A stretch of DNA of 64,000 bases from the NCBI RefSeq assembly GCF_001429765.1, contig NZ_LMJB01000005.1, positions 628,490-692,489 of the forward strand, written 5' to 3'. Positions 8,247 through 17,637 of the stretch are shown in pieces (within the stretch, counting starts at the first letter, position 1; each line of letters starts with the position of its first letter). Under the pieces are notes generated by a model. The model ran no database searches. It worked only from the letters and a program-made list of their open reading frames with translations, and was not told the DNA's origin. Origin of the DNA: Flavobacterium sp. Root901 (lineage in GTDB: Bacteria > Bacteroidota > Bacteroidia > Flavobacteriales > Flavobacteriaceae). Position numbers and translations under genes: made by a program.

Positions 8247-9767
8247 ATGAATACAATTAATGAATATTTAAGTTTAGCAGAGTTTGAAGCTATAATCTTT
8301 GGAAATCAAAAGGTTACAATTAGCGATGTAGTACTTAACCGGGTAAACGAAAGCTTCAGTTTCTTAAAGGAGTTCTCTGGAAATAAAGTTATTTACGGCG
8401 TTAATACAGGCTTTGGCCCAATGGCGCAATACAGAATTAAAGAGTCTGATCAAATTCAGCTTCAATATAATTTAATCCGAAGCCACTCTTCAGGAACTGG
8501 AAAACCTTTAAGTCCGGTTTGTGCAAAAGCAGCAATTTTAGCTCGATTAAATACACTTTCATTAGGGAATTCTGGTGTCCATCCTTCAGTAATTAACCTA
8601 ATGTCTGAACTTATAAATAGAGATATTACACCATTAATCTTTGAACACGGCGGCGTTGGTGCCAGCGGTGATTTAGTACAATTGTCACATTTAGCTCTGG
8701 TTTTAATTGGAGAAGGTGAAGTTTTTTATAAAGGCGAAAGAAGACCGACTCCCGAAGTTTTTGAAATCGAAGGTTTAAAACCAATTCAGGTGGAAATTAG
8801 AGAAGGTCTGGCTTTAATCAACGGAACTTCTGTAATGACAGGAATTGGGGTTGTAAATATTTATCATGCCAAAAAATTATTAAACTGGTCATTAAAATCA
8901 TCTTGTGCCATCAATGAATTAGTTCAGGCTTATGATGATCATTTCTCTGAAGAACTAAACCAGACTAAGCGTCATAAAGGCCAGCAGGAAATTGCTGCTC
9001 AGATGAGAAAAAATCTTTCAGACAGTACTTTAATTCGCAAGAGAGAAGACCATTTATATTCTGGAGAAAATACAGAGGAAATTTTCAAAGAAAAAGTTCA
9101 GGAATATTATTCATTAAGATGTGTTCCTCAAATTTTGGGTCCGGTTTTAGAAACAATCAACAATGTTGCTTCTATTTTGGAAGACGAATTTAATTCGGCA
9201 AATGACAACCCAATCATTGATGTAAAAAACAAACATGTTTATCACGGAGGAAATTTCCACGGAGATTATATTTCGCTTGAAATGGACAAACTAAAAATTG
9301 TTATTACAAAATTAACGATGCTGGCAGAACGTCAATTAAACTATTTACTGAATTCAAAAATTAACGAACTGCTTCCTCCATTTGTAAATTTAGGAACGTT
9401 AGGATTTAATTTCGGAATGCAGGGCGTTCAGTTTACTGCGACCTCAACAACTGCCGAAAGCCAAATGCTTTCTAACCCAATGTATGTTCATAGCATCCCC
9501 AACAACAATGACAATCAGGACATTGTAAGTATGGGAACAAATGCTGCGGTAATTACATCAAAAGTTATCGAAAATGCTTTTGAAGTATTAGCAATCGAAA
9601 TGATCACTATTGTTCAGGCCATTGATTACTTAGGACAAAAAGATAAAGTGTCGTCTGTTACTAAAAAATGGTACGATGAAATTCGAACTATAATTCCAAC
9701 ATTTAAGGAAGATCAGGTAATGTACCCTTTCGTTCAAAAAGTAAAAGATTATTTGATAAACAGTTAA
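8247..9767 (+). CDS. tyrosine ammonia-lyase (MIO family)
   Basis: A 506-residue aromatic amino-acid ammonia-lyase. The Ala-Ser-Gly triad that forms the MIO cofactor is at 139-141 (GVGASGDL), and the catalytic tyrosine loop IYGVNTGFGP at 49-58. From memory the sequence is very close to the characterised F. johnsoniae tyrosine ammonia-lyase, which converts L-tyrosine to 4-coumarate and ammonia. The selectivity position reads Ser79-His80, as in histidine lyases and the F. johnsoniae enzyme, rather than the His-Leu pair of Rhodobacter TAL, so automatic naming as hutH is likely. It would supply the aryl starter for flexirubin. Confidence 0.93.
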   Translation: MNTINEYLSLAEFEAIIFGNQKVTISDVVLNRVNESFSFLKEFSGNKVIYGVNTGFGPMAQYRIKESDQIQLQYNLIRSHSSGTGKPLSPVCAKAAILARLNTLSLGNSGVHPSVINLMSELINRDITPLIFEHGGVGASGDLVQLSHLALVLIGEGEVFYKGERRPTPEVFEIEGLKPIQVEIREGLALINGTSVMTGIGVVNIYHAKKLLNWSLKSSCAINELVQAYDDHFSEELNQTKRHKGQQEIAAQMRKNLSDSTLIRKREDHLYSGENTEEIFKEKVQEYYSLRCVPQILGPVLETINNVASILEDEFNSANDNPIIDVKNKHVYHGGNFHGDYISLEMDKLKIVITKLTMLAERQLNYLLNSKINELLPPFVNLGTLGFNFGMQGVQFTATSTTAESQMLSNPMYVHSIPNNNDNQDIVSMGTNAAVITSKVIENAFEVLAIEMITIVQAIDYLGQKDKVSSVTKKWYDEIRTIIPTFKEDQVMYPFVQKVKDYLINS

Positions 9768-9798
9768 TCAAAAAACTGTAATCACACATTTTATAAAT

Positions 9799-10911
9799 AT
9801 GAAAAAAATAATTTTTTTATTCCTGATATCTTTTCAATTAATTAATGCTCAAGAACTTGCTTTAGTTAAAAAAGACGGTAAATTTGGTCTTATTACCAAA
9901 GACGGAACTTTTGCAGTTGAACCAAAATTTGACAGCGCAAGAGATTTTTCTGATGGATTGGCCGCCGTTAAACAAAACGGAAAGTGGGGATATACAGACA
10001 GTAAAGGAAATTTTGTAATTCCTGCTGCCTTTGATAATGCAAGGGATTTTAACAGCGGAATTGCTGCTGTAGAAAAAAAATCGGTTTGGTATTATATCAA
10101 CAAACAAGGTGAAATATTAAGCGGTAATCCGGAATCAGATAAATTATTTGATTTTCATTATGGTGCAGCTTTTTTTAGACAAACTAATAAAGTGGGTCTT
10201 ATCAACAACAAATTTGAGATTATTCTGCCTCCAAAATACGATGTGATCAGGGCATTTTATAAAGGTTATGCTAAAGCAGCTGTAAATGGAAAATGGGGAA
10301 TTGTTGACCCGGCAGGAAAAGAAGTTGTTGAGGCAATTTATGATGAAGTAGGAGATTATTACAACAACACAACCTGGGCAAAAAAAGGGAAAGAGTACGG
10401 ACTGGTTCATAACGGACAGTTTACTCCAATAGAAGATGTTACTGAATTTGGTTCTTTTGGAACTCAGGATTTAATTGCTGCAAAAAAAGGCGGTAAATGG
10501 GGATTTGTAAATTTTGAAGGACAATGGATTCTTAAACCAATGTTTGAGAAAACAAAACCATTTTCTAATAATCTGGCTCCAATATGTATTCGCGAAAAAT
10601 GGGGTTATACCAATATTGAAGGGACATGCGTAATACAGCCAATATATAATGATGCAGATTCTTTTAGCGAAAATGGTCTTGCTGCCGTAAAAGAAGCATA
10701 CGGCTGGGGATTTATAGATGAAAAAGGAAAATCGATTATTCCTCCAAACTATGAAATTTCCGCAGCATTTGGAAGCTATAACACGCATGAGGAAAAAGGA
10801 TTTATTGGCGGATTGGCAAGGGTAAAACGCAATGGAAAATGGGGCTTTCTTAAACCAAACGGAGATCTTTTGGCGGAATGGTTTCAGAACGCCGAACTCT
10901 TTCAGAAATAA
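9799..10911 (+). CDS. secreted WG-repeat protein
   Basis: A 370-residue protein with signal peptide MKKIIFLFLISFQLINA. It consists almost entirely of WG beta repeats: GKWGYTDSKGNFVIPAAFD, GKWGIVDPAGKEVV, GKWGFVNFEGQW and GWGFIDEKGKSIIP, each with the W/FG, D/N-x-x-G and I-x-P features. The fold is a repeated beta structure that probably binds ligands or partners; no enzymatic role is known. It starts 31 bases after the ammonia-lyase stop and may share its transcript. The next gene is a paralogue, so a tandem duplication is evident. A role in pigment production is not supported by the sequence. Confidence 0.85.
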   Translation: MKKIIFLFLISFQLINAQELALVKKDGKFGLITKDGTFAVEPKFDSARDFSDGLAAVKQNGKWGYTDSKGNFVIPAAFDNARDFNSGIAAVEKKSVWYYINKQGEILSGNPESDKLFDFHYGAAFFRQTNKVGLINNKFEIILPPKYDVIRAFYKGYAKAAVNGKWGIVDPAGKEVVEAIYDEVGDYYNNTTWAKKGKEYGLVHNGQFTPIEDVTEFGSFGTQDLIAAKKGGKWGFVNFEGQWILKPMFEKTKPFSNNLAPICIREKWGYTNIEGTCVIQPIYNDADSFSENGLAAVKEAYGWGFIDEKGKSIIPPNYEISAAFGSYNTHEEKGFIGGLARVKRNGKWGFLKPNGDLLAEWFQNAELFQK

Positions 10912-10950
10912 AACAGAATTTTTACATTATTAATATTGAATCTTAATATC

Positions 10951-12177
10951 ATGAAAAAAACACTTATTTTTTTGCTGCTGGGTTTCATTCAATTTGTTAA
11001 TAGTCAAGAACTGGCATTAGTTAAAAAGAATTCAAAAATTGGATATATTTCAAAAGACGGATCTTTTAAAATCGAACCTCAATATAAATCTGCTAAAAGT
11101 TTTTCTGAAGGTTTAGCCGCTGCAGAAGACAACGGAAAATGGGGATTTATCGATACTAAAGGAAACTGGGTAATTCCGGCTTCTTTTAACAATGCTAAAG
11201 ATTTTAACAGCGGAATAGCAGTTGTACAAAAAGATAAGGACTGGGTTTATATTAATACAAAAGGAGAAATTCTAAAAGCGCCTGCTACTGAAAAAATATT
11301 CGATTTTAATAATGGCGTTGCTTTTATCAGACAAGGAAACAAAGTTGGGTTAATAAATTCAAAACTGACAGTTGTTTTAGAACCTAAATATGACCAGATC
11401 AAATCTTTTGAAAATGGTTATGCAAGAGTCGAACTCAACAAAAACTGGGGAATTATTAATACAGACGGAAAAGAATTAATTGAACCGGCTTATTCCGAAA
11501 TTGGAAACTATTTTAAAGGCACAGCATGGGCAAGAAAAGATAAAACTTTTGGCCTTGTAAGCGGCGGAAAATTTATTCCGGTTGATGGTGCAGAAAAAAT
11601 ATGGGATTTTGAAACACAGGATTTAACCTACGCTAAAAAGAACGGAAAAATTGGTTTTATAGATTTAAAAGGAAACTGGGCAATTCTTCCCATTTACGAT
11701 AAGGCAAAAGCATTTTCTAAAAATTTAGCTCCGGTTTTAGTTGGAAAAAAATGGGGTTATATCAATTTAAAAGGAGATTTTGTAATAGAACCAACTTACA
11801 GCGACGCAGAAGTTTTTAGCTCAAACGGTCTGGCGCCGGTAAAAGAAAACAATTGGGGATTTATCAATGAAACTGGAAAACTTGTAATTCCAACCCAATA
11901 CGGAATCACTTCAAACGGATTTGTTATTGCATTATTTGTACAGCAGGACAAGGGTTTTATTGATGGTCTTGCCAGAGTAAAAAACGAAGGAAAATGGGGA
12001 TTTCTAAGACCTGACGGAACCGTATTAGGAAACCAATGGTTTGAAAATGCTGAACTGTTTTCGCAAACAAAAGAAAGAGAGAAAAAGGAAATAAGTACAG
12101 CTGCTGAAAGCCCAAAAGCTGAAACAAAAACAACGGCTAAAGCGGCAAATAAACCAGCGGCCAAGAAAAAGAAATAA
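10951..12177 (+). CDS. secreted WG-repeat protein, paralogue of the preceding gene
   Basis: About 408 residues from the ATG at 10951; a TTG at 10936 is in frame but would place five residues before the natural signal peptide MKKTLIFLLLGFIQFVNS. The repeats (GKWGFIDTKGNWVIPASF, NWGIINTDGKELIEP, KWGYINLKGDFVIEP) align one-to-one with the upstream protein. It differs by a low-complexity Lys/Ala/Thr/Glu tail of about 35 residues, possibly a surface or nucleic-acid-binding extension. The two genes are 39 bases apart. Function is unknown. Confidence 0.85.
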   Translation: MKKTLIFLLLGFIQFVNSQELALVKKNSKIGYISKDGSFKIEPQYKSAKSFSEGLAAAEDNGKWGFIDTKGNWVIPASFNNAKDFNSGIAVVQKDKDWVYINTKGEILKAPATEKIFDFNNGVAFIRQGNKVGLINSKLTVVLEPKYDQIKSFENGYARVELNKNWGIINTDGKELIEPAYSEIGNYFKGTAWARKDKTFGLVSGGKFIPVDGAEKIWDFETQDLTYAKKNGKIGFIDLKGNWAILPIYDKAKAFSKNLAPVLVGKKWGYINLKGDFVIEPTYSDAEVFSSNGLAPVKENNWGFINETGKLVIPTQYGITSNGFVIALFVQQDKGFIDGLARVKNEGKWGFLRPDGTVLGNQWFENAELFSQTKEREKKEISTAAESPKAETKTTAKAANKPAAKKKK

Positions 12178-12272
12178 AATTTATACAATGAAATCGCCAA
12201 TATGAACCGTTTGAACAAACACCATTAAAAGCGATAACATTTATGACTTATAAAAAAATAAAATCTACATAA

Positions 12273-13004
12273 ATGAAATGTGTATTAGTAACAGGCGGTT
12301 CAAGAGGAATTGGCAGTGCTATTTGTAAAAAATTAGCCGTTGAATCTAATTATCATATTTTGATCAATTATCATTCAAACAAAACTGCTGCTGAAGAAAC
12401 ACTTCAGGAAATACAAAAATTAGGAGCAGCCGGAGAAATTTTAGGCTTTGATGTCGCCAATTTTGAACAAGTGCAAAATGTTTTAACTAAATGGCAGGAA
12501 GCAAATCCTGACGCAGTAGTAGAAGCAATTGTAAACAATGCCGGAATTACAAAAGATGGTCTTTTTATGTGGATGACTCCCGAAGACTGGAATGGTGTTG
12601 TAAACACCAGTCTCAACGGATTTTTTAACGTGACGCAGTTTTTTATTCAAAAAATGCTTCGTAATAAATATGGCCGGATTGTAAATATGGTTTCTGTTTC
12701 AGGTGTAAAAGGAACAGCCGGACAAACCAATTATTCTGCTGCAAAAGGAGCAATTGTTGCAGCAACAAAAGCACTGGCACAAGAAGTTGCCAAACGTAAT
12801 ATTACCGTAAATGCCGTTGCACCCGGTTTTATCAGGACAGATATGACAAGCGGACTTGATGAAAAAGAATTATTAAAACTAATTCCGGTAAATCGTTTTG
12901 GGGAGGCAGAAGAAGTTGCAGATTTGGTAAGCTTTTTGATTTCAAAAAAATCGAGCTATATTACCGGCGAAATTATTAATATAAACGGAGGAATATATTC
13001 TTAA
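12273..13004 (+). CDS. fabG: 3-oxoacyl-ACP reductase (FabG-type) of the pigment cluster
   Basis: A 243-residue short-chain dehydrogenase with the NADP-binding motif TGGSRGIG (7-14), NNAG (88-91), catalytic Ser141, Tyr154 and Lys158 (YSAAK), and C-terminal YITGEIININGG. It reduces 3-ketoacyl-ACP during polyene extension, the role of ApeQ in aryl polyene clusters. It heads a tight run with a ketosynthase, an ACP and an acyltransferase, so it is probably a pathway-specific enzyme rather than the housekeeping FabG. Confidence 0.9.
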   Translation: MKCVLVTGGSRGIGSAICKKLAVESNYHILINYHSNKTAAEETLQEIQKLGAAGEILGFDVANFEQVQNVLTKWQEANPDAVVEAIVNNAGITKDGLFMWMTPEDWNGVVNTSLNGFFNVTQFFIQKMLRNKYGRIVNMVSVSGVKGTAGQTNYSAAKGAIVAATKALAQEVAKRNITVNAVAPGFIRTDMTSGLDEKELLKLIPVNRFGEAEEVADLVSFLISKKSSYITGEIININGGIYS

Positions 13005-13022
13005 AAATTACTTTGAAAGACG

Positions 13023-14258
13023 ATGAATAAGAGAGTTGTAATTACTGGAATGGGAATTTATTCTTGTATCGGAACTTCTTTAGATGAAGTAAAGGAATCA
13101 TTGTATAACGGAAAATCGGGTATTCAGTTTGATTCTGAACGAAAAGAATTTGGTTTTCAGTCGGCCTTGACCGGAATAGTTCCAAAAGCCGATTTAAAAA
13201 ATTTACTTACCCGAAGACAGCGTATGAGCATTGGTGAAGAAACCGAGTATGCTTACATGGCCACAATAGAAGCTTTGAAAAACGCTAATATCGACGACGA
13301 ATTTTTTGAAACGCGCGAAGTCGGGATTATGTACGGAAACGACAGTGTTTCTAAAGCCATTATCGATGCTACAGATATTGTTCGTGAAAAAAAAGATACG
13401 GCCTTGATAGGTTCCGGAGCTATTTTTAAATCGATGAATTCTACTGTTACCATGAATCTTTCAACGATTTTTAAACTTCGTGGTATTAATTTAACTGTGA
13501 GTGCGGCTTGTGCAAGCGGTTCCCACTCTATAGGTTTAGCCTATTTTTTAATAAAAAGCGGTTTTCAGGACATTATTATCACCGGAGGAGCGCAGGAAAT
13601 TAATAAATATGCCATGAGCAGTTTTGACGGATTAGGTGTTTTTTCTAACAGAGAAGGCGATCCTGAAAAAGCATCAAGACCTTTTGATTCGGGCCGCGAC
13701 GGATTAATTCCGAGTGGCGGCGGTGCTACTTTAATTCTCGAAAGTTACGAGTCGGCGATAGCACGCGGAGCAACTATAATAGCCGAAGTTTCTGGTTATG
13801 GATTTTCATCAAACGGCGGACACATTTCGACTCCAAATGTTGAAGGACCGGCTACAGCAATGCAGAGAGCACTTGACGATGCAAAGTTAAAAGCAGCAGA
13901 TATTGAGTATATAAATGCGCATGCAACTTCCACTCCGGTAGGTGATGCAAACGAGGCTAAAGCGATTTTTGAAGTTTTTGGTGAGAAAAATCCTTACGTA
14001 AGTTCAACAAAATCAATGACAGGACATGAATGCTGGATGGCCGGAGCAAGTGAAATTATCTACTCTATCATCATGATGCAGAACGATTTCATTGCGCCGA
14101 ACATCAATTTAGAAAACCCGGATGAAGATGCTTCAAAATTAAATTTAGTTAAAACTACGTTAAACAAAAAATTTGACATATTTTTGTCCAATTCTTTCGG
14201 GTTCGGAGGAACCAACTCGGCGTTGGTGGTTAAAAAGTTTAAATTAAACGATGAATAA
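13023..14258 (+). CDS. beta-ketoacyl-ACP synthase (FabF/FabB-like)
   Basis: A 411-residue KAS I/II-type enzyme with a complete Cys-His-His set: Cys163 (SAACASGS), His300 (NAHATSTP) and His335 (SMTGHECW). It extends acyl-ACP with malonyl-ACP. The segment after the second His (ECWMAGASE) departs from the usual LLGAAGA, so substrate or partner preference may differ from FabF. It lies 18 bases after the ketoreductase and overlaps the ACP gene by 8 bases, implying coupled translation. In flexirubin it could act on the polyene or on the alkyl chains of the resorcinol; the sequence does not decide. Confidence 0.9.
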   Translation: MNKRVVITGMGIYSCIGTSLDEVKESLYNGKSGIQFDSERKEFGFQSALTGIVPKADLKNLLTRRQRMSIGEETEYAYMATIEALKNANIDDEFFETREVGIMYGNDSVSKAIIDATDIVREKKDTALIGSGAIFKSMNSTVTMNLSTIFKLRGINLTVSAACASGSHSIGLAYFLIKSGFQDIIITGGAQEINKYAMSSFDGLGVFSNREGDPEKASRPFDSGRDGLIPSGGGATLILESYESAIARGATIIAEVSGYGFSSNGGHISTPNVEGPATAMQRALDDAKLKAADIEYINAHATSTPVGDANEAKAIFEVFGEKNPYVSSTKSMTGHECWMAGASEIIYSIIMMQNDFIAPNINLENPDEDASKLNLVKTTLNKKFDIFLSNSFGFGGTNSALVVKKFKLNDE

Positions 14259-14505
14259 AGAAGATATTATAGCAAAAATTAATGGTTTTTTAGTTGATGA
14301 ATTTGAAGTAGATAATGACGACATTGAACCAGATGCTAATTTAAAAGATACGCTTGGATTAGATAGTTTGGATTATGTTGATTTAGTCGTTTCAATAGAA
14401 TCCAACTTTGGCGTAAAACTAGTTGAGGCAGATTTTGTTGGAATTTCTGATTTCCAAAGTTTCTATGACCTTATCGAAACCAAATTAAAAGCCAAAACAG
14501 CTTAA
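14251..14505 (+). CDS. acyl carrier protein
   Basis: An acidic 84-residue protein with the phosphopantetheine site LGLDSLDYVDL (Ser39) and four predicted helices. It overlaps the upstream ketosynthase by 8 bases and shares its last base with the start of the acyltransferase, so the three are translationally coupled. It is one of two ACPs in the cluster and probably serves the ketosynthase/ketoreductase pair beside it. Confidence 0.92.
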   Translation: MNKEDIIAKINGFLVDEFEVDNDDIEPDANLKDTLGLDSLDYVDLVVSIESNFGVKLVEADFVGISDFQSFYDLIETKLKAKTA

Positions 14506-15386
14506 TGAGCGAATGGGATGGCAAATCAAAAGGAACTGTTTTAGGTTATAAAATATTCGTTTTTTTAATTCAGAAAGCGGGTGTCAGATCTGCTTATGTT
14601 TTACTTTATTTCGTTGCTTCCTATTACTTTTTGTTTTTAAAGAAAAGCAATCGCGCTATTTTTTATTACTTTAAAGAAAGGCTGCAATATTCCTATTTTA
14701 AATCAAAAAAAATGGTCTTCAAAAGTTATTACACTTTTGGACAGACTATTATTGATAAAATTTCCATTTCGGCCGGAATGCGAAACAAATTCACCTATGA
14801 ATTTGACGGAATTGATATTCTAAAAAATCTTCTGGCCGAAAAAAGAGGCGGTGTTTTAATCAGCGCGCATGTTGGGAATTTTGAAATTGCAGAACATTTT
14901 TTTGGAGAAATTGATATCGATTTTCAAATCAATTTAGTCACTACAGATCTCGAACATTCTGCCATAAAAAATTATCTGGAAAGCATTACTCAAAAGCCAA
15001 CCGTAAAATTTATTATTATAAAAGAAGATTTGTCTCATATTTTTGAGATAAATGCGGCTTTGGCCAATAATGAATTAGTCTGCTTTACAGGCGACCGTTA
15101 TTTTGCAGGTACAAAATCACTTTCTGAAAGTATTCTGGGCAGAGAAGCAAATTTTCCTGCCGGACCATTTTTAATCGCATCCAGATTAAAAGTTCCCGTT
15201 GTGTTTGTTTACGTTATGAAAGAGCCAAATTTACATTATCATTTATACGCAAGAGAAGCAGCTGTAAAACACCGTGACGAAAAAGCGCTGCTAAAAGAAT
15301 ATGTAACGAGCGTAGAAAGTATTCTGAAAAAATATCCGCTGCAATGGTTTAATTATTTTGACTTCTGGAATGATTTGAAAGCATAA
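14505..15386 (+). CDS. lipid A biosynthesis-type acyltransferase (LPLAT)
   Basis: A 293-residue protein related to the LpxL/HtrB superfamily, with a hydrophobic N-terminal segment at about 18-46 and the catalytic block SAHVGNFE (His122, Glu127), a form of HxxxxD/E. It ends in WFNYFDFW, a common family ending. It probably transfers an acyl group from the upstream ACP to an alcohol or phenol at the inner membrane. Within the flexirubin cluster it is one candidate for the enzyme that esterifies the polyene with the dialkylresorcinol. That assignment is inferred; competing candidates are at 18969, 34204 and 39407. Confidence 0.8.
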   Translation: MSEWDGKSKGTVLGYKIFVFLIQKAGVRSAYVLLYFVASYYFLFLKKSNRAIFYYFKERLQYSYFKSKKMVFKSYYTFGQTIIDKISISAGMRNKFTYEFDGIDILKNLLAEKRGGVLISAHVGNFEIAEHFFGEIDIDFQINLVTTDLEHSAIKNYLESITQKPTVKFIIIKEDLSHIFEINAALANNELVCFTGDRYFAGTKSLSESILGREANFPAGPFLIASRLKVPVVFVYVMKEPNLHYHLYAREAAVKHRDEKALLKEYVTSVESILKKYPLQWFNYFDFWNDLKA

Positions 15387-15415
15387 TTCTACAGAGAATT
15401 ATACAAGTTTTTTCC
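15383..15415 (+). terminator. weak terminator or attenuator candidate
   Basis: An 8-bp perfect stem (ATAATTCT, loop acag, AGAATTAT) overlaps the stop codon of the acyltransferase and is followed after a few bases by a T run. The stem is AT-rich, so partial read-through is likely. It separates the ketoreductase operon from the darA operon. Confidence 0.4.
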
Positions 15416-15551
15416 TGTTCTGTTATCAAAAAAAGAATTTTAGCACCTCATTGTTTACCTGCATTTATAATAATTTAAAACAATGTAGTTTTTGAAATAA
15501 AAGGCAGAAACCAATACCTTAAACAAGAAAATTCGTTTAAATAAATTTACT

Positions 15552-15559
15552 TACTTTTG
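15552..15559 (+). promoter_or_regulatory. Bacteroidota -7 promoter element upstream of darA
   Basis: TACTTTTG matches the TAnnTTTG consensus and lies 26 bases before the darA start. No convincing TTG -33 element is found at the usual spacing. The 199-base gap on each side of it has no coding sequence. Confidence 0.5.
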
Positions 15560-15585
15560 TCCGCAATCAAAGCAAGTAAACCTAA

Positions 15586-16488
15586 ATGAAAAACATCCTC
15601 GTTATTTATTATTCCCAGTCAGGACAGTTAGAAACGATTGCGCAAAATATTGCAAAACCGTTTTTAAACTCAGGGGATATCAATGTAACTTTTCACGAAA
15701 TCCAGCTGGAAAAACCCTTTCCTTTTCCGTGGAATAAGGATTCCTTTTTTGATGCCTTTCCAGAATCTTTTTTACAGATTCCGACATCATTAAAACCAGT
15801 TCCCGAAGAAATTTTAAATACAAAATTCGATTTGGTACTTTTCCATTATCAGGTTTGGTATTTATCACCTTCAATTCCAATTAACTCGTTTTTAAAGAGC
15901 GAAGAAGCCAAAAAAATCCTGAACAACACACCAGTTATAACCATCAGCGGTTCAAGAAACATGTGGATTATGGCGCAGGAAAAAATCAAAACTTTACTTA
16001 AAGATGCCAACGCACAATTAGTCGGAAATGTGGCTCTGGTAGATCGTGTTGGAAACTTAATCAGTGTGATTACAATTGTCGAATGGATGTTTTCTGGGGT
16101 TAAGAAAAAATATTTAGGCATTTTTCCGCTTCCGGGAGTTTCAGAAAAAGACATAAACGAATCTCCAAAGTTTGGAGAAGTAATGCTTTCTGCATTTAAC
16201 GAGAATAATTTACAAAATTTACAGCCAAAACTGGTTTCAATTGGTGCCGTAAAAATTAGTCCCTATTTAGTAACTGTTGACAAAACAGCCAATAAAATTT
16301 TCAATAAATGGTCAAACCTTATTTATAAAAATCAAAAAAACCGAAAAAAGCTTCTAAAAGTATTTAATGTTTATTTATTCTTGGCAATTTGGTTAATCTC
16401 ACCAATAGTGTATATATTGCACTTTATTTCCTATCCTTTTAAGTTAAAAACCATAAAAAGAGAAACTCAATATTATCAGGGAGTTTAG
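15586..16488 (+). CDS. darA: dialkylresorcinol condensing enzyme DarA
   Basis: A 300-residue protein opening with a flavodoxin-like nucleotide/flavin fold (NILVIYYSQSGQLETIAQNI) and ending with a hydrophobic segment (VYLFLAIWLISPIVYILHF, about 265-285) that may attach it to the membrane. I recognise it as DarA, which condenses two beta-keto precursors into the ring of dialkylresorcinols together with DarB. It stands 15 bases before darB, and the pair is diagnostic of flexirubin/dialkylresorcinol clusters. It follows a 199-base gap with a promoter element, so it probably begins a transcription unit. Confidence 0.9.
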   Translation: MKNILVIYYSQSGQLETIAQNIAKPFLNSGDINVTFHEIQLEKPFPFPWNKDSFFDAFPESFLQIPTSLKPVPEEILNTKFDLVLFHYQVWYLSPSIPINSFLKSEEAKKILNNTPVITISGSRNMWIMAQEKIKTLLKDANAQLVGNVALVDRVGNLISVITIVEWMFSGVKKKYLGIFPLPGVSEKDINESPKFGEVMLSAFNENNLQNLQPKLVSIGAVKISPYLVTVDKTANKIFNKWSNLIYKNQKNRKKLLKVFNVYLFLAIWLISPIVYILHFISYPFKLKTIKRETQYYQGV

Positions 16489-16503
16489 AAGCGAATTTAG
16501 ATT

Positions 16504-17637
16504 ATGTTTGAAGTATATATAACAAAAGCTGCAAAGTACCTGCCCAACGAAGCTGTTTCAAATGATGAAATGGAAGCTTATTTAGGCCTTATTAACGATA
16601 CTGCATCAAAAGCAAGACGTATTATTTTGCGCAACAACAAAATTACAAGCCGTTATTACGCTGTTGATAAAGCTGGAAAAAGCACGCACAGTAATGCCGA
16701 ATTAACACGAAATGCTATTTTGCCATTATTCGATGAGAATTTTACGCCACAGGATTTAGAAGTCCTTTCATGCGGAACCTCAACTCCGGATATTTTTCTT
16801 CCTTCGCACGCTGCGATGGTTCATGGTTTGTTAAAAAACAAATCGGTAGAATTAAACTCTTCAACAGGAGTTTGCTGTGCCGGAATGAACTCTCTTAAAT
16901 TTGGTTTTCTTTCCGTACGATCCGGGAATTCAAAAAATGCAGTCTGTACAGGATCAGAAAAAGTTTCTACCTGGCTGAATGCCCAAAAATACAATCACGA
17001 AGCCGACAATTTAAAAAGTCTGGAAGAACAGCCGATTATTGCTTTCAAAAAAGATTTTTTAAGATGGATGCTTTCAGATGGCGCAGGCGCTTTTTTATTA
17101 GAAAATAAACCAAGAGGACCTATTTCTCTAAAAATAGAATGGATGGAAGCTTTTTCGTATGCTTACGAATTAGAAACCTGCATGTATGCCGGAGGTGATA
17201 AATTAGAAAATGGAGAAATTAAATCATGGAGCGATTACGCGCCGGAACAATGGCTTAATGAATCTGTGTTTTCTATCAAACAAGATGTAAAATTATTAGA
17301 TGAATTTATCCTGACGAAAGGTGCTGAAAGCATGAAAGATGCAATGGATAAAAACAACATCAAATCTGAAGATATTACTTATTTTATTCCTCATGTTTCT
17401 TCAAACTTTTTTGTTGAAGGACTAAAAAAAGGATTAACTGAAAAAGGAATCGGAATGAGTGATGATAAATGGTTTATGAATCTTTCCAGAGTTGGAAATG
17501 TAGGTTCTGCTTCTATTTATCTGGCTTTGGAAGAATTAATGAATTCAGGCAATTTGAAAAAAGGAGATCAAATTCTTTTATCAGTTCCTGAAAGCGGAAG
17601 ATTCTCTTTTGCATATGCGTATTTAACTGTGTGCTAA
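16504..17637 (+). CDS. darB: dialkylresorcinol ketosynthase DarB (KAS III-like)
   Basis: A 377-residue KAS III-like ketosynthase with the nucleophile in STGVCCAGM (Cys125, next to Cys124), His297 (IPHVSSNF) and Asn332 in GNVGSAS, replacing the usual GNTSAAS. DarB forms the carbon-carbon bond between a beta-ketoacyl thioester and a second acyl unit, giving the intermediate that DarA cyclises. Two adjacent cysteines at the active site are notable. The stop codon shares one base with the start of the following hotdog gene. Confidence 0.9.
   Translation: MFEVYITKAAKYLPNEAVSNDEMEAYLGLINDTASKARRIILRNNKITSRYYAVDKAGKSTHSNAELTRNAILPLFDENFTPQDLEVLSCGTSTPDIFLPSHAAMVHGLLKNKSVELNSSTGVCCAGMNSLKFGFLSVRSGNSKNAVCTGSEKVSTWLNAQKYNHEADNLKSLEEQPIIAFKKDFLRWMLSDGAGAFLLENKPRGPISLKIEWMEAFSYAYELETCMYAGGDKLENGEIKSWSDYAPEQWLNESVFSIKQDVKLLDEFILTKGAESMKDAMDKNNIKSEDITYFIPHVSSNFFVEGLKKGLTEKGIGMSDDKWFMNLSRVGNVGSASIYLALEELMNSGNLKKGDQILLSVPESGRFSFAYAYLTVC

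Noticed and set aside
11796..12218. 140-residue minus-strand open frame
   Set aside because: Lies opposite the WG-repeat gene and its Lys/Ala tail, which explains its composition.
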